In this document: piece by piece, positions 12,550 to 28,306 of the stretch
How the letters are laid out: every line of letters starts with the position of its first letter
Position numbering within the stretch: the first letter of the stretch is position 1
Assembly (NCBI GenBank): GCA_944548615.1
Contig: OX155980.1
Span: forward strand, 41,379,865-41,443,864
Origin: Micropterix aruncella
Lineage: Eukaryota; Arthropoda; Insecta; Lepidoptera; Micropterigidae
Length of the DNA: 64,000 bases
Reading direction: 5' to 3'
Program-made: the position numbers and the translations under genes
The notes under the pieces: generated by a model
Told to the model about the DNA's origin: nothing
The model's input: the letters and a program-made list of their open reading frames with translations, nothing else
The model's database searches: none

Positions 12550-13880
12550 AAAAACGTCACGTCATTTTATGTCCAAAATACTTGCATTGATTGTTATAAT
12601 TAATTTCCAAACCGTTTGACAAAGTCATAAAGCACATATTTTTGGTGAAACAAAAGATTTTAGATCGAATATTATAAATTGAGACATTTTAATTAATTAG
12701 TATAATCAAATAGAATACATGGGATATTAATATGCCCGTACAGAGGGCGATCTTTGAACTAGCAATTATGACAACAGAAACAAATAGTAGAATCCTGTCT
12801 CGTTTTACCAATACGCGTAGCCGCTTGCGATTTGTGAGTTTTGTTCTGAATGTTAGCTCTCGAAATAGAGAACACGAACTCGAATTATTCTTCTTCTTCT
12901 TATATCATGTCCTTGTATATGTTTGGGTAATATTGCATTTGGTTGTTATCTATTGTAGCTTTCCAAAATACTTATATATTTCAATTTTAAAAATAGTTTC
13001 CTCACTCAAATTACACTTTCCGGTGTCCGGTTTTAAGTTTCCGGCATTAGCGGTGATACGTAAGACATGACGTAAAAAATCCTCAAAATTAGGCGTCTTA
13101 CATAGGTCATGATCTGGCGACCGATCGATTCAAACGTCGATCACTTCTATTTAAATAAATGAAAATTTTAACCTTCAGGCTCATATTAATGGTTGTAGGT
13201 ACTATTGTGCTTTAAATGTATTCCATTAGCAAATATGAAAACCTCAGCAAAAATACGATCCTAAATGACGATTGTTTAACCGTAGTTTGTTTTTTTTTTA
13301 ATAGTCAAAGTCGTAGATTCATGTGCTCGACGCCCGAAGAGGTCACTTTCGGTGTCAATTTTAGTAGAGAGGTGCAATATGGGTATGTCCCAAACCCTGT
13401 ATAGGGAAGCTAGGGACGCTATACTGAGTGGTCGATATTTCCGAAACTCTAAGTCATCATCGAAAATTGGCTTTGCAATTGGGATTGGCAACCATTATCG
13501 ATATTTGGCTTAGTGAAAGGAATGTGTAATATTATCGATTGTATAGAATATGGAATATGTATCAAAATGTTGCCATTAAAGGAACGTAGAATGAGTTCAA
13601 ACATCTCTTGCCTCTAAAAACTCCTTCATATAAAGCTAGACAGTCCGACTAGCTTAGCTAACATCATTGATTTTATAGCGTATTAGATTGCTCAATGACG
13701 TAATACCTTTTGGTAGCTAGGATGTTATTACGAAACGCAACGTATAAATGACACTCATAGTTCCAAACATTGATTAAACTTCTCTTATGTTTAGTAGCCC
13801 AGTAAATTAATGGCGTTCTAAACACGCTGTTACTCGAATATATATATTTTTTTATAACGAACGAATTTTTGAAACATAGC
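12550..13880. other. no gene seen
   Basis: The longest ORF (12732-13070) is a Phe/Val-rich peptide without recognisable domain or homologue. The rest is AT-rich. Confidence 0.4.
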
Positions 13881-13884
13881 TTTT

Positions 13885-15345
13885 ATTATATTAATATTAT
13901 TATTATTTATTATTATTATTAATATTTATTCCGTAGCCGGCGATTGGGAAAGGGGTCGCCCTCGCAGCCAATATGCTGCTGTCGGTGCCGCTGGATCTCG
14001 TACTCCATTCACGATTCGCTTCCATTCTTGACGATTTTTTGCCACGTCTCGAGCATCCCTAGCCGATAATCGTTGATTTTTAAGGTCGTCTTTGATGTTA
14101 TTTAGCCAGGTTTTCTTCGGTGTCGATCGCTGAATTCTCCATTCAGTCGGACGGTCTCGCTAAAGAAGTTTACGTGGCAAGCGATTATCGTTCATTCGGC
14201 AAACATGGCCGAACCATCGTAGTCGACGTTTTTGTACTTCTTCTTCGATCGTTGTTACTAGATCGCATCTTTCTCTAATGGTCTCGTTTCGAATTCGGTC
14301 GCGGAGTGAGACACCGAGAATCTGCCTCAAGCATCGCATTTGGAAGACTTCGAACTTTTTGAGGTCCGATTGTAGTAACGTCCACGTTTCCAATCCATAA
14401 AGAAGAATGGGAAGAACCAACGTTCGGTATAGTCGTACTTTGGTTTCGATGGTAATATTCGTTCGCTTCCATATGCACCACTTGAGCGAGGCGAACGTTT
14501 CTGTTGCCTGACCGATCCGGCTATGGACATCGGCCGTCGATGCTACTTTCTTTTCCGTAACCAACGATCCTAAATACTTGAATTGTGGGACCTGTTCGAT
14601 GTGGGTTCCATCGAGGTAAACGCTGGCCTTCGAACCGTCCATAGTGAGCACTTTGGTCTTATCCGCATTGATTTTAAATCCATATGATTGAGCAATTCCG
14701 GATATGTCCGTTGCATCGGCATCAGTGTCGGCGAAAACAGCGCTATCATCGGCAAACATCAAATCGGTTATGAAGTTTGATTCATCGTATCTAATTCCGC
14801 GTCGACCGTCGAATGCTCTCCGCATAATCGCGTCGATTACCACGTTAAAAAGTAGCGGCGATGCGACATCTCCTTGTCGAACACCAGTTTTAATCAGAAA
14901 TTCCTCAGACAAATCGTTACGGATTCGAACGCTGCTGGTTAAGCCATCGTACGATGATTGGAGAAGTTTAATGATTTTTGGTGGCACGTATTCTGTTTCC
15001 AAGGCACTCCAAAAGCTGTTCCAATCGATGCAATCGAAGGCGGATTTAAAGTCTACGAAGACGACGATTGTTCGTTGCTGCACCGTATTCTTTCTTCCTT
15101 TAGCTGACGAAGAGCGACTATCTGATCAATGCATCCTCGATGTGGTCTAAATCCTGCTTGCTCCTCTCGGCTTGTTTGTTCTCGATGTTTTTGTAGCCTC
15201 GACTGTATGATTTTCGTAAATACTTTGCCGACTATTGAAAGAAGGCTAATACCACGATAATTCTTGCATTCTCTGCTATCGCCTTTCTTTAAAATTGGCA
15301 CAACGATGGCTTTCTTCAATGCCGATGGAATACGATCCGATTGCC
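13885..15345 (-). mobile_element. 5'-truncated RTE-like LINE with (TAA)n tail
   Basis: Read on the minus strand, a reverse transcriptase begins near 15345, runs to a stop at 13926 and is followed by a (TAA/AAT)n tail at 13885-13930. Microsatellite tails instead of poly(A) are typical of RTE/CR1-type LINEs. The endonuclease and 5' part are absent, as usual for 5'-truncated insertions. Confidence 0.8.
13926..15345 (-). pseudogene. reverse transcriptase of the RTE-like LINE, two breaks
   Basis: RT copies the LINE RNA into DNA at the nicked target. In order on the minus strand: PILKKGDSRECKNYRGISLL and GFRPHRGCID (15319-15100), a frameshift between about 15053 and 15083, the VDFKSAFD block, a TGVRQGDVASPLLFN block, the catalytic MFADDSAVF box, and a C-terminal thumb segment (RRLRWFGHVCRM). 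An in-frame TAG at 14160-14162 interrupts the frame after PRKLL. The same frame then runs on for about 77 codons to TAA at 13926-13928, so the TAG looks like a late nonsense mutation rather than the natural end. The spacing and C-terminal motif favour the RTE/Proto2 group; clade assignment needs a tree. It is non-functional because of the two breaks and the missing 5' end. Confidence 0.8.
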
Positions 15346-15544
15346 AAATATGCGTTAGGAAAACATATAGTTGTTGTAATATTAATATTATTTACATAAA
15401 GATGATAACCTTCAATTTGGTATATAGGTTTCAATACGTAATAATTACTCGCTTTAATGTTTAAAATGGACTAACAAATGGCATTCTAATAACTTCATAT
15501 AATTACTCTCCCCACCCATTAACCGACCAGGAGGGAAAATATAA

Positions 15545-15769
15545 GTGTGTCCGTGTCAGATCCCTACGCGATTTGCTGGACCGTTTGAATTTAAATTTAA
15601 TTCCACGCCAAGGGAGGGCAAAGCAATTAAATTCGAATTCTCATCCGAGAATTTCAGACCATGTAAAGTGTAAAAGGTAGCACGAACGGCATCAGCAACA
15701 ATAAAAGTAGCAAGGCTCCTTTTTCACAATAGGGCAGAAAGAAGAGCGGTTGATTTTACTTTCTCGCAG
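15545..15769 (+). repeat. dispersed repeat G, copy 2
   Basis: Matches 5930-6145 (CTACGCG, GAATTTAAATTTAATT, AATTCGAATTCTCATCC, AGCAACAATAAAAGTAGC). It carries about 25 extra bp (CCACGCCAAGGGAGGGC). It abuts the minus-oriented H repeat. Confidence 0.6.
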
Positions 15770-16790
15770 AGGGAAAGTATTGTGAACGCTCAACTTCTTT
15801 TTTTTTCAGATGAAGACGGATATATACGTTTTGACCCCACCTTCCTTTCCCAGGGGGGAGGGATCCCCACCCGAGACAATTAAGACTCAAACGCCCAAAC
15901 GCTTCAGCTCGATTACGCTGAAATTCGGCATGCTGAAATCATTTGGTCATGGAAAGAGTTGAAAAGATTGTGGTTGAAATCGGTCGACCAAGGGGGGGCA
16001 TAATAGTCACATATAATCCTCGAAATATTATTTGGACTCAAAGACTTGGTATACAGATGTGTCGTTGGGCCGAAATCACGTTGTGAAATTTTAGTTGAAA
16101 TATCTCATATACAAGCTACACTAAGCCAAACATGTTTTTTCGCCGTGAAAATTCACGGTTAATTCGCCGTGTCTAGGCGTGGTCGTCAGTGAAGTATGAA
16201 TGACTATGGAAGCTTTTCCACGGATACTTTGAAAAATCGGCACGGCGCCGCCGCCGTATAGATAGTATTTCCTCATCGGCGAGCCGTGTTTATTTACGGC
16301 GAAATTCGTATCAGTATTGTATGGGCAATGTATGAGAGCTTGTCGATACACCCGGACGTCTTCACGGCGGACAATTATTACGCCACCTTGAAGTGATTTA
16401 GAAAATGTATATACAAAACGCGTCGCACGATGAAAAAACCGTGCAGTGGACAAAAGGTCACGTTTTTTTAACGGCGCGGCTAACGCACCATACGTTGAAA
16501 AAGACGTGCCGTGGACCAGGAAACTTATAATATTTAAATTCCGTCATACATTGTAATCAACTATTAACGCCGTCTGTTGGTGCTTAGCCTAGAAACGATC
16601 AACGCCGGCGACCCAGGCGGCGGCGGCTTCCCTCGCGCTCCGCAGCCGCTAGGCGGGTCCGCCGCCCAATCGGGTTCATCCTGGCCGAGAGAGGGCGCTC
16701 ATTGATTTTATTTATGAAATTAATATTCAGATGAAATCAGTTTTTGGGTACTCGCCGGGAAAGTCTTGGGGGTGACACTACGGTTTTTTT
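15770..16790 (-). repeat. dispersed repeat H (minus), interrupted by element L
   Basis: The reverse complement contains the H landmarks in order: CTGATTTCATCTGAATATTA, GAGCGCCCTCTC, CCAACAGACGGCGTTAATA, ATGAGATATTTCAACTAAA, TTTCGGCCCAAC, and the CAATACTTTCC end. Copies on the + strand lie at 20590-21320, 34960-35318 and 47750-48290, with a minus fragment at 33640-33760. The run is broken at 16124-16525 by a foreign block missing from the other copies. No ORF is shared, so it is probably a non-autonomous element; the family name is not known to me. Confidence 0.7.
16124..16525 (-). mobile_element. element L inserted in repeat H
   Basis: The uninterrupted H copy at 20990-21030 reads through this point (AATTTAAATATTATTAGTGT). 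Here about 400 bp intervene, flanked by TA on both sides. The insert is rich in ACGGCG/CACGG motifs. A second copy in opposite orientation lies at 38085-38392, sharing TAATTGTCCGCCGTGAAGAC and GGCGAATTAACCGT. No clear terminal inverted repeats and no ORF. Class unknown; TA flanks suggest but do not prove a DNA transposon. Confidence 0.6.
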
Positions 16791-17720
16791 GTAATAAAAT
16801 GACGTGAATTTTCTCGTCGCTGCCTCTTGGACTAAAACGCTCGCCCGCCTGCTCCCATGACGCTACGCGTAGCGCTACGCACTCCATTGCAATATCAATT
16901 ACACGAAGGAAAACACGATGTCGACAAGAGTTTGTCGGAGGATTATGTTTGCTTGGAGAGGCAACGTTCCTGGACCCTCGCATACGGCTGTCGCGTACAT
17001 ATACTGCGATTTCCCTCCATACAAGGGTATTTTGTTTGTTGTTTGAGTCGCGGCGGCGCCTGACGTGGCCGCAAGCTCTGTCAGTGAATGGAATTTTAGT
17101 TGATCCCGAGCATCGGTAAGAGTGCATTCGCCACTAAGGAACTTATCTGTTTCCTGTGTATTCTGAGTGGGAGCTAATTTGCCCTGTCTCCACGCAGAAG
17201 TGCGAGCCCGGGTAGGACTCTGATCTGCGGGCCAGTTTCCTCTAGGAATCATCCTTCAGGACGGTTAACTCACCGTGCGGCGTCAGCCAATCGATTGTGA
17301 ATTCCGATGATAGCCGGGGGAGTCTGGAAGCGGCATTGTTTGCTATAGAGCTGGGGTAGTTGTTAACCTTACGGCAACTGCTCTTGAAACTACTTATCGG
17401 CTACCCGATACCGGGTGAACAGGCGGGCAAATTATGACGTGGTCTGCGATAGATTCGGTAGACACCGAATCACCGCTACGTAAGGGAGAGGACTATGCAA
17501 ACGACCTCGAACCTGTAACCAGTCTGGAGACCGAAGTAATCTAGTTGCAACTGGAAGTAAGGGCGCCAGTGTCGGCCCACTGGGTTGGCTTCTTACGGGC
17601 GTAACTAGACAGCGGGCTGTTTTCGTCCCGAGTCTTCTACGCTCACCTCACGGTAGATAGAACGATCAAATATCGTTAAAACATCCTGAGGTGACGGGTT
17701 CGCCCGTTATAGTTGATAGC
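16790..17720. other. GC-rich non-coding block, possibly a LINE 5' region
   Basis: GC-rich compared with flanks. It contains the 14-bp palindrome CGCTACGCGTAGCG near 16862, a phrase-like series of short G/C-rich motifs at 17270-17700, and ORFs on both strands without recognised domains. The style resembles LINE 5' untranslated regions and the blocks at 23819 and 52640, but no sequence match ties them together. Confidence 0.3.
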
Positions 17721-18795
17721 TCTAGTTGTGTAGTCTAATTACGTCAATTATTTAAAACAATATTTGTTTAAGTGTATTTGTTAAAACAATTGTTTATTAC
17801 TGTTTTTTACCTAAATATTTTTTTAAAAAAAAAACAATATTATTGTATTAATATATATTAATCAAGTGACGTTAAATTTGATCAGTTATGTAATTTCACC
17901 TTACGACTTTAACAGGATTGATAATGAGGAACGCCCACTGTGCTTTAACATTGCGGCATAGTCTTAACACACCGCAATATGTGTATTCCAATCTTGAGAG
18001 TATTCGCCTGCCATCAGTGAGTCTACGTAGTTAGAACTTGAAAACGAAGACAAAGAATAATTATTTGAACGAAGAATTTGAAGAAGAAATGGCTCCCGTT
18101 CTTAGTTATGCACTTCGTCCTCCACAGTATATCTTACTCTTACCTTACCTACTAATAATGCCAAGAGCTCAAGTCGGATAGCTTGGACCGGTTCCATGAT
18201 GACCGTTTCTCTTATTGTCCCTAAGTAAAATCTCGTTAATAACAGGCAATTTGCTATTTTCCGCTTCATATTCTTTCGCTCAGAATCGTTCTCGTGTTTC
18301 AATCCGCCAGTGGCAACACTTATTCGGGTCCCATTACGTGTTTCGCTGAAGCCTTTAATTTAAATTAATTTCTTTATTCCTAAAAAAACAGTCTACGAAA
18401 ATAAATAGGCAAACTTTTTAAATATACTGTTACACCAAAAAAAAAATACCTAATGATATGAATTTAGATAACTTTTGTGTTTATGATTATGTATTACAAC
18501 CAATTTGTTAGCGCAGAAAGCACGTTTTTAGGGAATACAGTTCTTTATTGAAACGATATTCGTTGAAATAAAATTTAATTTACGGATGCTTCGTTACATC
18601 CCCATTGACGCGTGTTACCTCTGTAAACATCCAGTGCTTAAAGACGATTAGTCATTCTGTGATAATCATAATGTCCATAATCAGACCTTTTATTTGATAA
18701 TGTTTGTGATTAATTTATCTTAATTTATAGAAATTTGGACAATTATTCATTTGACATTTGAACAGATTATGTACCCTATGATACCTGGAATGACA
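17720..18795. other. no gene seen
   Basis: AT-rich sequence with short ORFs only. No repeat shared elsewhere was noticed. Confidence 0.4.
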
Positions 18796-18804
18796 TATCA
18801 CACA

Positions 18805-18915
18805 CTTCTAAATCGGTTCAAGTTATGGAGTAATAAAGATACGGAAAACATACATACATGAACCCTGAACGCATTACCCTCCTTTTTGTTGGGCAGCCGT
18901 GTAATAAATGAACTA
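18805..18915 (+). repeat. dispersed repeat K, copy 1
   Basis: AATCGGTTCAAGTTATGGAG, GGAAAACATACATACATGAA, CCCTGAACGCATTACCCTCC and GTTGGGCAGCCGTGTAA recur at 19355-19465 and 31540-31655. It looks like a conserved 3' end of a LINE-type element. Confidence 0.6.
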
Positions 18916-19354
18916 TTCTTCAGAAAAAAATCCGGGGTGCATCATTAACACATACTGGTTTTTTTCCGAGTGGGTACAATTAGGTACGTAATTTTATAAT
19001 TTTCCAAAAGTCAGAATGGAATAAATTCGTAAGAACCAAATACGGTCATTATAACATTGATAATATTTTGTAGAGTGTAATAATGAAATATTTTAAATAA
19101 TTTAATTTGCTAAATTAATATTCCAAAAACTTATATTCGTTACTGGCCCCATACAGGTTATATTCCTGGCGGCCGCGTAGAAAAAGAACGAAAAAAAACT
19201 GAAATGATAGCTGTCATGTAACTAACATGTAACACGTAACATGTAACGCGATTTATATCGAAAACGCTGCTCTTTCCTTATATGAGAACAAGGGGTCGTC
19301 GCGCGTTATCTATGAAACTTAGGAGGACATAACGTTTCTAGCAATGCCATTTAC

Positions 19355-19465
19355 TTCTAAAGCGGTTTAAGAGTTTAGAAGTTATGGTGAAATAAAGAAA
19401 CGGAAAACATACATAGATGAACCCTGAACACATTACACTTCTTTTTTGTTGGGCAGTCGTGTAAA
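19355..19465 (+). repeat. dispersed repeat K, copy 2
   Basis: GTTTAGAAGTTATGGTGAAA, GGAAAACATACATAGATGAA and GTTGGGCAGTCGTGTAAAAA align with the copies at 18805 and 31540. Confidence 0.6.
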
Positions 19466-19929
19466 AACACATAGGTATCATCGAAATTTGGAGTAGAATA
19501 AAAAGGGAGGAACCTTGGAGGGAATGGCAGATACGCACAGCAATACATACTTATGTACGTTACACGATACATACTGATATCACAGATAGCTATATTCATA
19601 AATGTATACATATTATAGAAATATGATACATAAAAATATGATACATACATTTTACTTACACAGCGTATGAAATATAGTTGTAGGTATACCTATAATAGAA
19701 AATGTGTTAAGATACATTACAATCTTCATCGCCTTCTTTAACAAGTTTTTGAATCCGTCGTTCGATTCAGTGAATATATCGATCGATGCATACCGATCGG
19801 TATGCACACGGTTTATGAATGAGTTCTGTTCATAATTGTTGTTTTAGCCAAGGGGTCCGGAATCTTATAAGCTGGACTAGATCTAAGCAGTTTTATTAAT
19901 TATTTTGTAAAGTCCAAGGTCTGATAACA

Positions 19930-20165
19930 TCCACCAATTCTTCGTCTGGAATTTATTATGTCTTTTAAAGGTGTGTCCCGGCTTTTGGAAAAAAGGCTAT
20001 ATCTGCCCAATGTATAAGCGAGCGTCCCGTAACAATGTTAATAATTACCGTCCAATATCAAATCTCCTAATTTTTAGCGAATTTGTTATGAAAATAGTGT
20101 TTGACCTGATATTCCCATTCGTCCGAGATGCCATAACTCCAAACAACAGTTTAGTGGTTTCAAGG
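19930..20165 (+). pseudogene. LINE reverse transcriptase fragment
   Basis: A short coding remnant reads PGFWKKGYICPMYKRAS, then NNYRPISNLLIFSEFVMKIV and DAITPNN. This is the N-terminal RT block (the NYRPIS motif) of a jockey- or I-like LINE. Both ends are truncated; after about 20160 the frame runs into unrelated GC-rich sequence and an 18-C run (20303-20320). Confidence 0.7.
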
Positions 20166-20589
20166 CGGCAGGTGAGGGTGGAGAACCCACCCACCGCCCG
20201 GGCAGTTATAACGACGGTGGTCGTCTTATCTGCCCGGGATATCATGCAACGACACTCCGCGCGTACCAGAAGAGTATACGCGCGGGGGGTTAAGAAAGGT
20301 AGCCCCCCCCCCCCCCCCCCGTACCACCCCCAGAACCTATTTATTCAGTATAAAAAACAAAAGAAGATAACAACAAAAGAAGATAACAAATAGACGTAAA
20401 AATAATAATAAAATAAACACAAAACAGAATTGAAGCTAAACGAAGACAGGCTACCAAACACAGACAGGATGTCTTGGGGACTAAGTGGCTAGTGAGGGGG
20501 TATGTAGACGTATGGGTCATGGGGCGGTCTCGTGGGGGACGGCCTAACCAAGGTCCTCAGGCAGGGGACGCGCCCGCGGGGGCGGTTTA

Positions 20590-21320
20590 GGGGACGGCAC
20601 ATAGACGGGAGCTCCAAAACAACAAAACTTTTCGGGCAAGTAGCTAAGGTCTGATTTCATCCGAATATAAATTTCATAAATTAAGTCGATAAGCGCCCTC
20701 TCTTGGCCAGCGGACGAACCCGGTTGGGTTCCGTGGCAGCCGCCTCGAGCAGGGCGGTACGTTTCTCGGCTAAGGGCGGGGTTGGGACAAGCGCCAACAG
20801 ATGTCGTTAATATTTGATTAAAATGTATTGCGGAATTAAAATAATATTAGTGTAGATATATGAGATATTTCAACAAATAAATCACAATGTCATTTTGGCC
20901 CAACAAAGCATCTGTGTATTAAATTTCAAGTCTCAAGATTTCAAGTCAATTTCAAGTCAGGCGGCGTTAACATTTGATTAAATCGTATGACGTAATTTAA
21001 ATATTATTAGTGTACCTTGTATATGAGATATTCCAACTAAAATTTCACAATAGGATTTCGGCCCAACAAGGCATCTGCATACAAAATATCAAGTCCCTAA
21101 ATTCAATATTTCAAGATTGAAATATTTCTAGGGAGCCCCCTGGTGGACCGGTTTTAACCACAACCTTTTCAACTCTTGCCATGACCAAATGATGCCTGTA
21201 TGCCAAATTTCAGCTCAATCGGATTAAGCGTTTGGACGCTATCGTGGAGGAATACACACAGACACATAGAAGCGCGTTCACAAGACTTTCCCATTTCGTC
21301 GGTTGATGGGCCGGTAAAGT
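20590..21320 (+). repeat. dispersed repeat H, copy with 160-bp internal duplication
   Basis: H landmarks in order (CTGATTTCATCCGAATATAA, GCGCCCTCTCTTGGCCAGC, GCATGCC-like TGCCAAATTTCAGCTCAATC, GCGCTATCGTGGAGGAATAC-type end). A segment starting CGTTAA(T/C)ATTTGATTAAA occurs at about 20805 and again at about 20965, a tandem duplication of about 160 bp that the other copies lack. Confidence 0.7.
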
Positions 21321-21324
21321 AAAA

Positions 21325-23815
21325 ATATCTGTTGAAAGCAATATTTTTAATTTTACTGATTACAAACTAAAGTCTATGAATGGTCGTGCACGAATATTAA
21401 TTACTTTTAAAAGGATTTTTATTATTTGTTACATACTAATAAAATATTATCATATGTTATGAATAATATTTTATACCTATCTACCCTAATAATTTATATG
21501 AGATTAGATAAAAGTCTAAAGTTTCATGTGACTAAAGTTTTATTTAATAATATTCTATCTCTAATGAGAAGATCGATAATGATCGATCATGAAAAGATCG
21601 ATAAAACGACCAAAATCTCAATTTTCAATTTCGGATCTTTAAAATAACATATCGCATTGTCAATTTATAAGTCAATAAGTTGATGAATCCTCTTCCAATA
21701 GGATTAGAAAATATTTCAAAGTTTATTAAGTTTTCAGTAAAATTTGGCGAAATTTTTCAGCAAAAATTATGAACCTCGGAAAGTGACTTTGTCACAAAGT
21801 GTCTACCAAATTTTAGTAAAAAAATAGTAAACTTTGAAATGATCATCCATGGAGTTCTTGCTACATAGATCGTATTGCGGTATAAATGTTGGATAGGTAG
21901 TCAAAGACCCAATGTAAAATGTAAATAAACATTTACATCTTACATTGTGGAGTGTGTTTTTTTTATCTCTATTTCAAAGAAATGCATAAAATGTAATTTA
22001 TAAAATGTATGTATTGAATATAACCTTCATAAACGTATAGCTATATAGTTGTTATTCATGGCATGTTAAAAGTCCTCATACAGGAACAAAAGACGGGAGA
22101 ACAAAGAGAGCTAAAGGTATGCTTTCCGCGTATTTGCCCTTGGGAGATGAAGCAATCTAATCCAGTTTTAATAATTCAGTAGACGCTCTGTCTTTGCGCA
22201 AAGCTTTAGCTAAATTTTCAGAATCGAAACGAACGTTTTCCTTGCACACAGCCTCTCCGACAATTTCACGCATTTTCCTAAGCGAAATTGTTCTAAAATA
22301 GAATAGGCTAGCATATATACAGGCTTAAGCATGAAAATTTATTCGGAAATCAGACGCAGTTATTTATTCGTTTATTATTTATAATATTTATTCGTTTTTA
22401 GGTAAACGAAATCAAAATAAAACTAGTAGTAAGTCGCTAAGTAGCAGTACTTTTTAAAGATGCAGACACTGGGCTGGGTTGCGTTTGTATGGCAGCTTCT
22501 AATAAAATCTTCCCATCGATGAATTTTTCAAAATGGTTTAAAAGATATGACATGGGATTCCTTCTTCTTTAAACCATAAAAAAACAATCTTCATGACTCG
22601 ACCATATCGATGTTTCGTTTAAACTGCAATTATTTCATCATCTTTTGGTATGGTAAAACCTCGTAGAAGTAGATATCTTGCATTCAGCAATAATATTATT
22701 GAAATCGATTTCTTTTTTATATTGTCGTCCACGTCATTGGTAATAAAGTATTTACGTTGTATGTTATATATATGCTATAAAGTAATACTCATTATGATCA
22801 AACGTTTTAACATTGCCTCTGCTTACGTCTTGCTTTGAATATACCGTCACTGCTGCTTGCATTGCTTGCTTTGAATATACCGTCATTTTTCACGTATTTC
22901 TATTTTAAGATAAATATAATATTTTAACCATTGTTTTATCCTTATAATTTATTCACGTATTTTTTAATAATCAAATTACTATTTATGAAAATAAAATACA
23001 ACAGCCATTTTAGATTTTTTGTTTTAGATTGAATTTTATTTTGAAAAAATAGAAAATATTTGAATTATGAATCTCAATATCTAACAGAGTAAGTCACAAA
23101 ATGTAGGCCTATTTTAAAAGCAATTTTAAATACAATTAAATTGTCTTTTAGAAGATTTTTCTTTTAGAAGAATGTAACTTATGACGTCAATATTATCGAC
23201 ACAAAAATATTTACCTTTTTTAATTAAAGAGATGGATGGCACGATTTCGTTGCACGCACGTGTATTATACCTACTGTGTATATCTCTGAACGTATTGTAA
23301 TATTCTTCGCAGTCTTTAAAATTTAAAGTACATATCGTTTAACCTAGCTGCAAGGGCGCAGGCAAAGTCTGTAACTTATCGGCTCATGAAACGTGTCATA
23401 TCGTTCATCTCGATCCCCTTTATAAGATTTCGACGATCCCATATAACGTGTTCAGTGTCTTGAATAGCCGAAGAAAGTATAAGCACAGCAGAGGCAAAGC
23501 GTTTTTGAAAAAAGTGGGCGTTCGAAGTGACTCATTTGCGACTGTGGCGCGAAAAATAATATAAGGAAGAGAATATTTTGAAAGGCAGTTTGCAATAGGC
23601 TTTATAATTTAGAGACCCTCCAGTACCTATCGGTCCACATTATTGGTCTCATTTTTACCTGATAGACGGCAAGAGACCGCGCATATCGTCGGAACCTGTA
23701 ATTATTGACCTAGGGAACGAGGAGGTCAAATATACCTTATCGTAATCGTATTACAAATGCTTTACTCGCTTGGTTACATACAGACTAATTCAGTTAGAAT
23801 TTATCGCGGACCTGG
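21325..23815. other. no gene seen
   Basis: AT-rich sequence with short Ile/Lys/Asn-rich ORFs. No coding block with splice borders or recognisable domain was seen. Confidence 0.45.
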
Positions 23816-23818
23816 GCG

Positions 23819-24190
23819 TTCTTTGCCCGTAAAGCCACACGGGGTCGAGTGGCCTAAGGTCAATTCAAGAGTGGCATGACAACAGGGGAATATCCACCCC
23901 CGCTGCTTAGGAAACAGTGTATTTCCATTAGTCTCCAGACCCCTTCAGCAATTAGTCAGAATGCACAACCGATTGGCTTCGCCGACCGGTGCGAATACCG
24001 TCGAGTGGCGCCGGGATGCAATCCCGCCGGGAGAAACCGATTAACAAGCTCTGAGGCCTGAGACACGGGAGTCTTACCCGGGGTAGCCTTTCACTCGAGG
24101 AGGCTTCTGAATAGGAGCTGAATCGTGAGTTAAGCCGATCCGTGAACAAAATGAATCTTGTGGCCTAAGCTGCACGAAACTCTTCACCAC
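23819..24190. other. GC-rich non-coding block, unrecognised
   Basis: A sharply bounded GC-rich segment between AT-rich flanks, with many short self-complementary motifs (for example CCGACCGG, GGCGCC). ORFs occur on both strands but none is recognisable. It may be a LINE 5' region or structured RNA; unsupported either way. Confidence 0.3.
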
Positions 24191-24669
24191 CTGCGTGTTA
24201 GGGCACTATTAATAATTTATCTAAGTAAATTAGAGAACGTGGATAAAAACTAGTATTGTGCTAAATATTTGGTAACGTTCGACATTTGTCCTATTCGACG
24301 TCTTTTTTTTCTATTCGCTTGAATAACGAATAGTTGAATTCATTTTAGGAAGACCGACGTTTTTTTTCTTTATGAATATAAATAATAATAATTAACAATA
24401 TTGACGCAATCGTTTTTATTACATTGTACCTAAAGACCACATGGCATATTCTAAAAATTAACCCTAGAGCCACATGGCATACAGGTCAACTGATAGATAT
24501 TGCCGCAAGTCATTTAAAATAAAGAGTTTTTTTTATTATTTTTATATTTGAAATAAAAGGTAGAATTACAAATGCTTTACCTACACATTTTATTCATATA
24601 AATGTAGATTATTCATATATAGGTAGATTAAAGCCTAAACTTTCACGTGACTACAGTTTTATTTAATAA

Positions 24670-27222
<2,553 letters not shown>

Positions 27223-27261
27223 ATATATATATATTTGATATATATTTGATATATAGGGAAC

Positions 27262-27949
<688 letters not shown>

Positions 27950-28306
27950 GTTTAGATATATGTGTGTATTTGTATATTTATCCATATCATATAAATTAGG
28001 TATTTAAAATAATATTTATTTATATTATAATAATAAAAATATATTAAGTATATACAATATTTTATTTAAATATAGAGGTAGCACATGTAATAATTTTACA
28101 ATATGTTACACTTACCAAATAAAAAAAACAATGGTCTACCTTGGTACGGGCATCACTCCAACAAGGTAGATTTTAAACTTTATAACTTACTGTTTTAAAT
28201 GTTTGTAAAATATTAAATAGATTAGATTAAAATTAATTCTTTGTGACCCAGTGCAAAACCTCATTCTCCTATAAGCTATTTATTCTGTCTATTTCTTTGT
28301 TAACAG

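Noticed and set aside
12732..13070. Possible upstream Mgat4 exon (a TTT|GTGAGT donor lies within)
   Set aside because: The donor would leave phase 0, but exon A needs one leftover base; the peptide has no suitable anchor before the donor.
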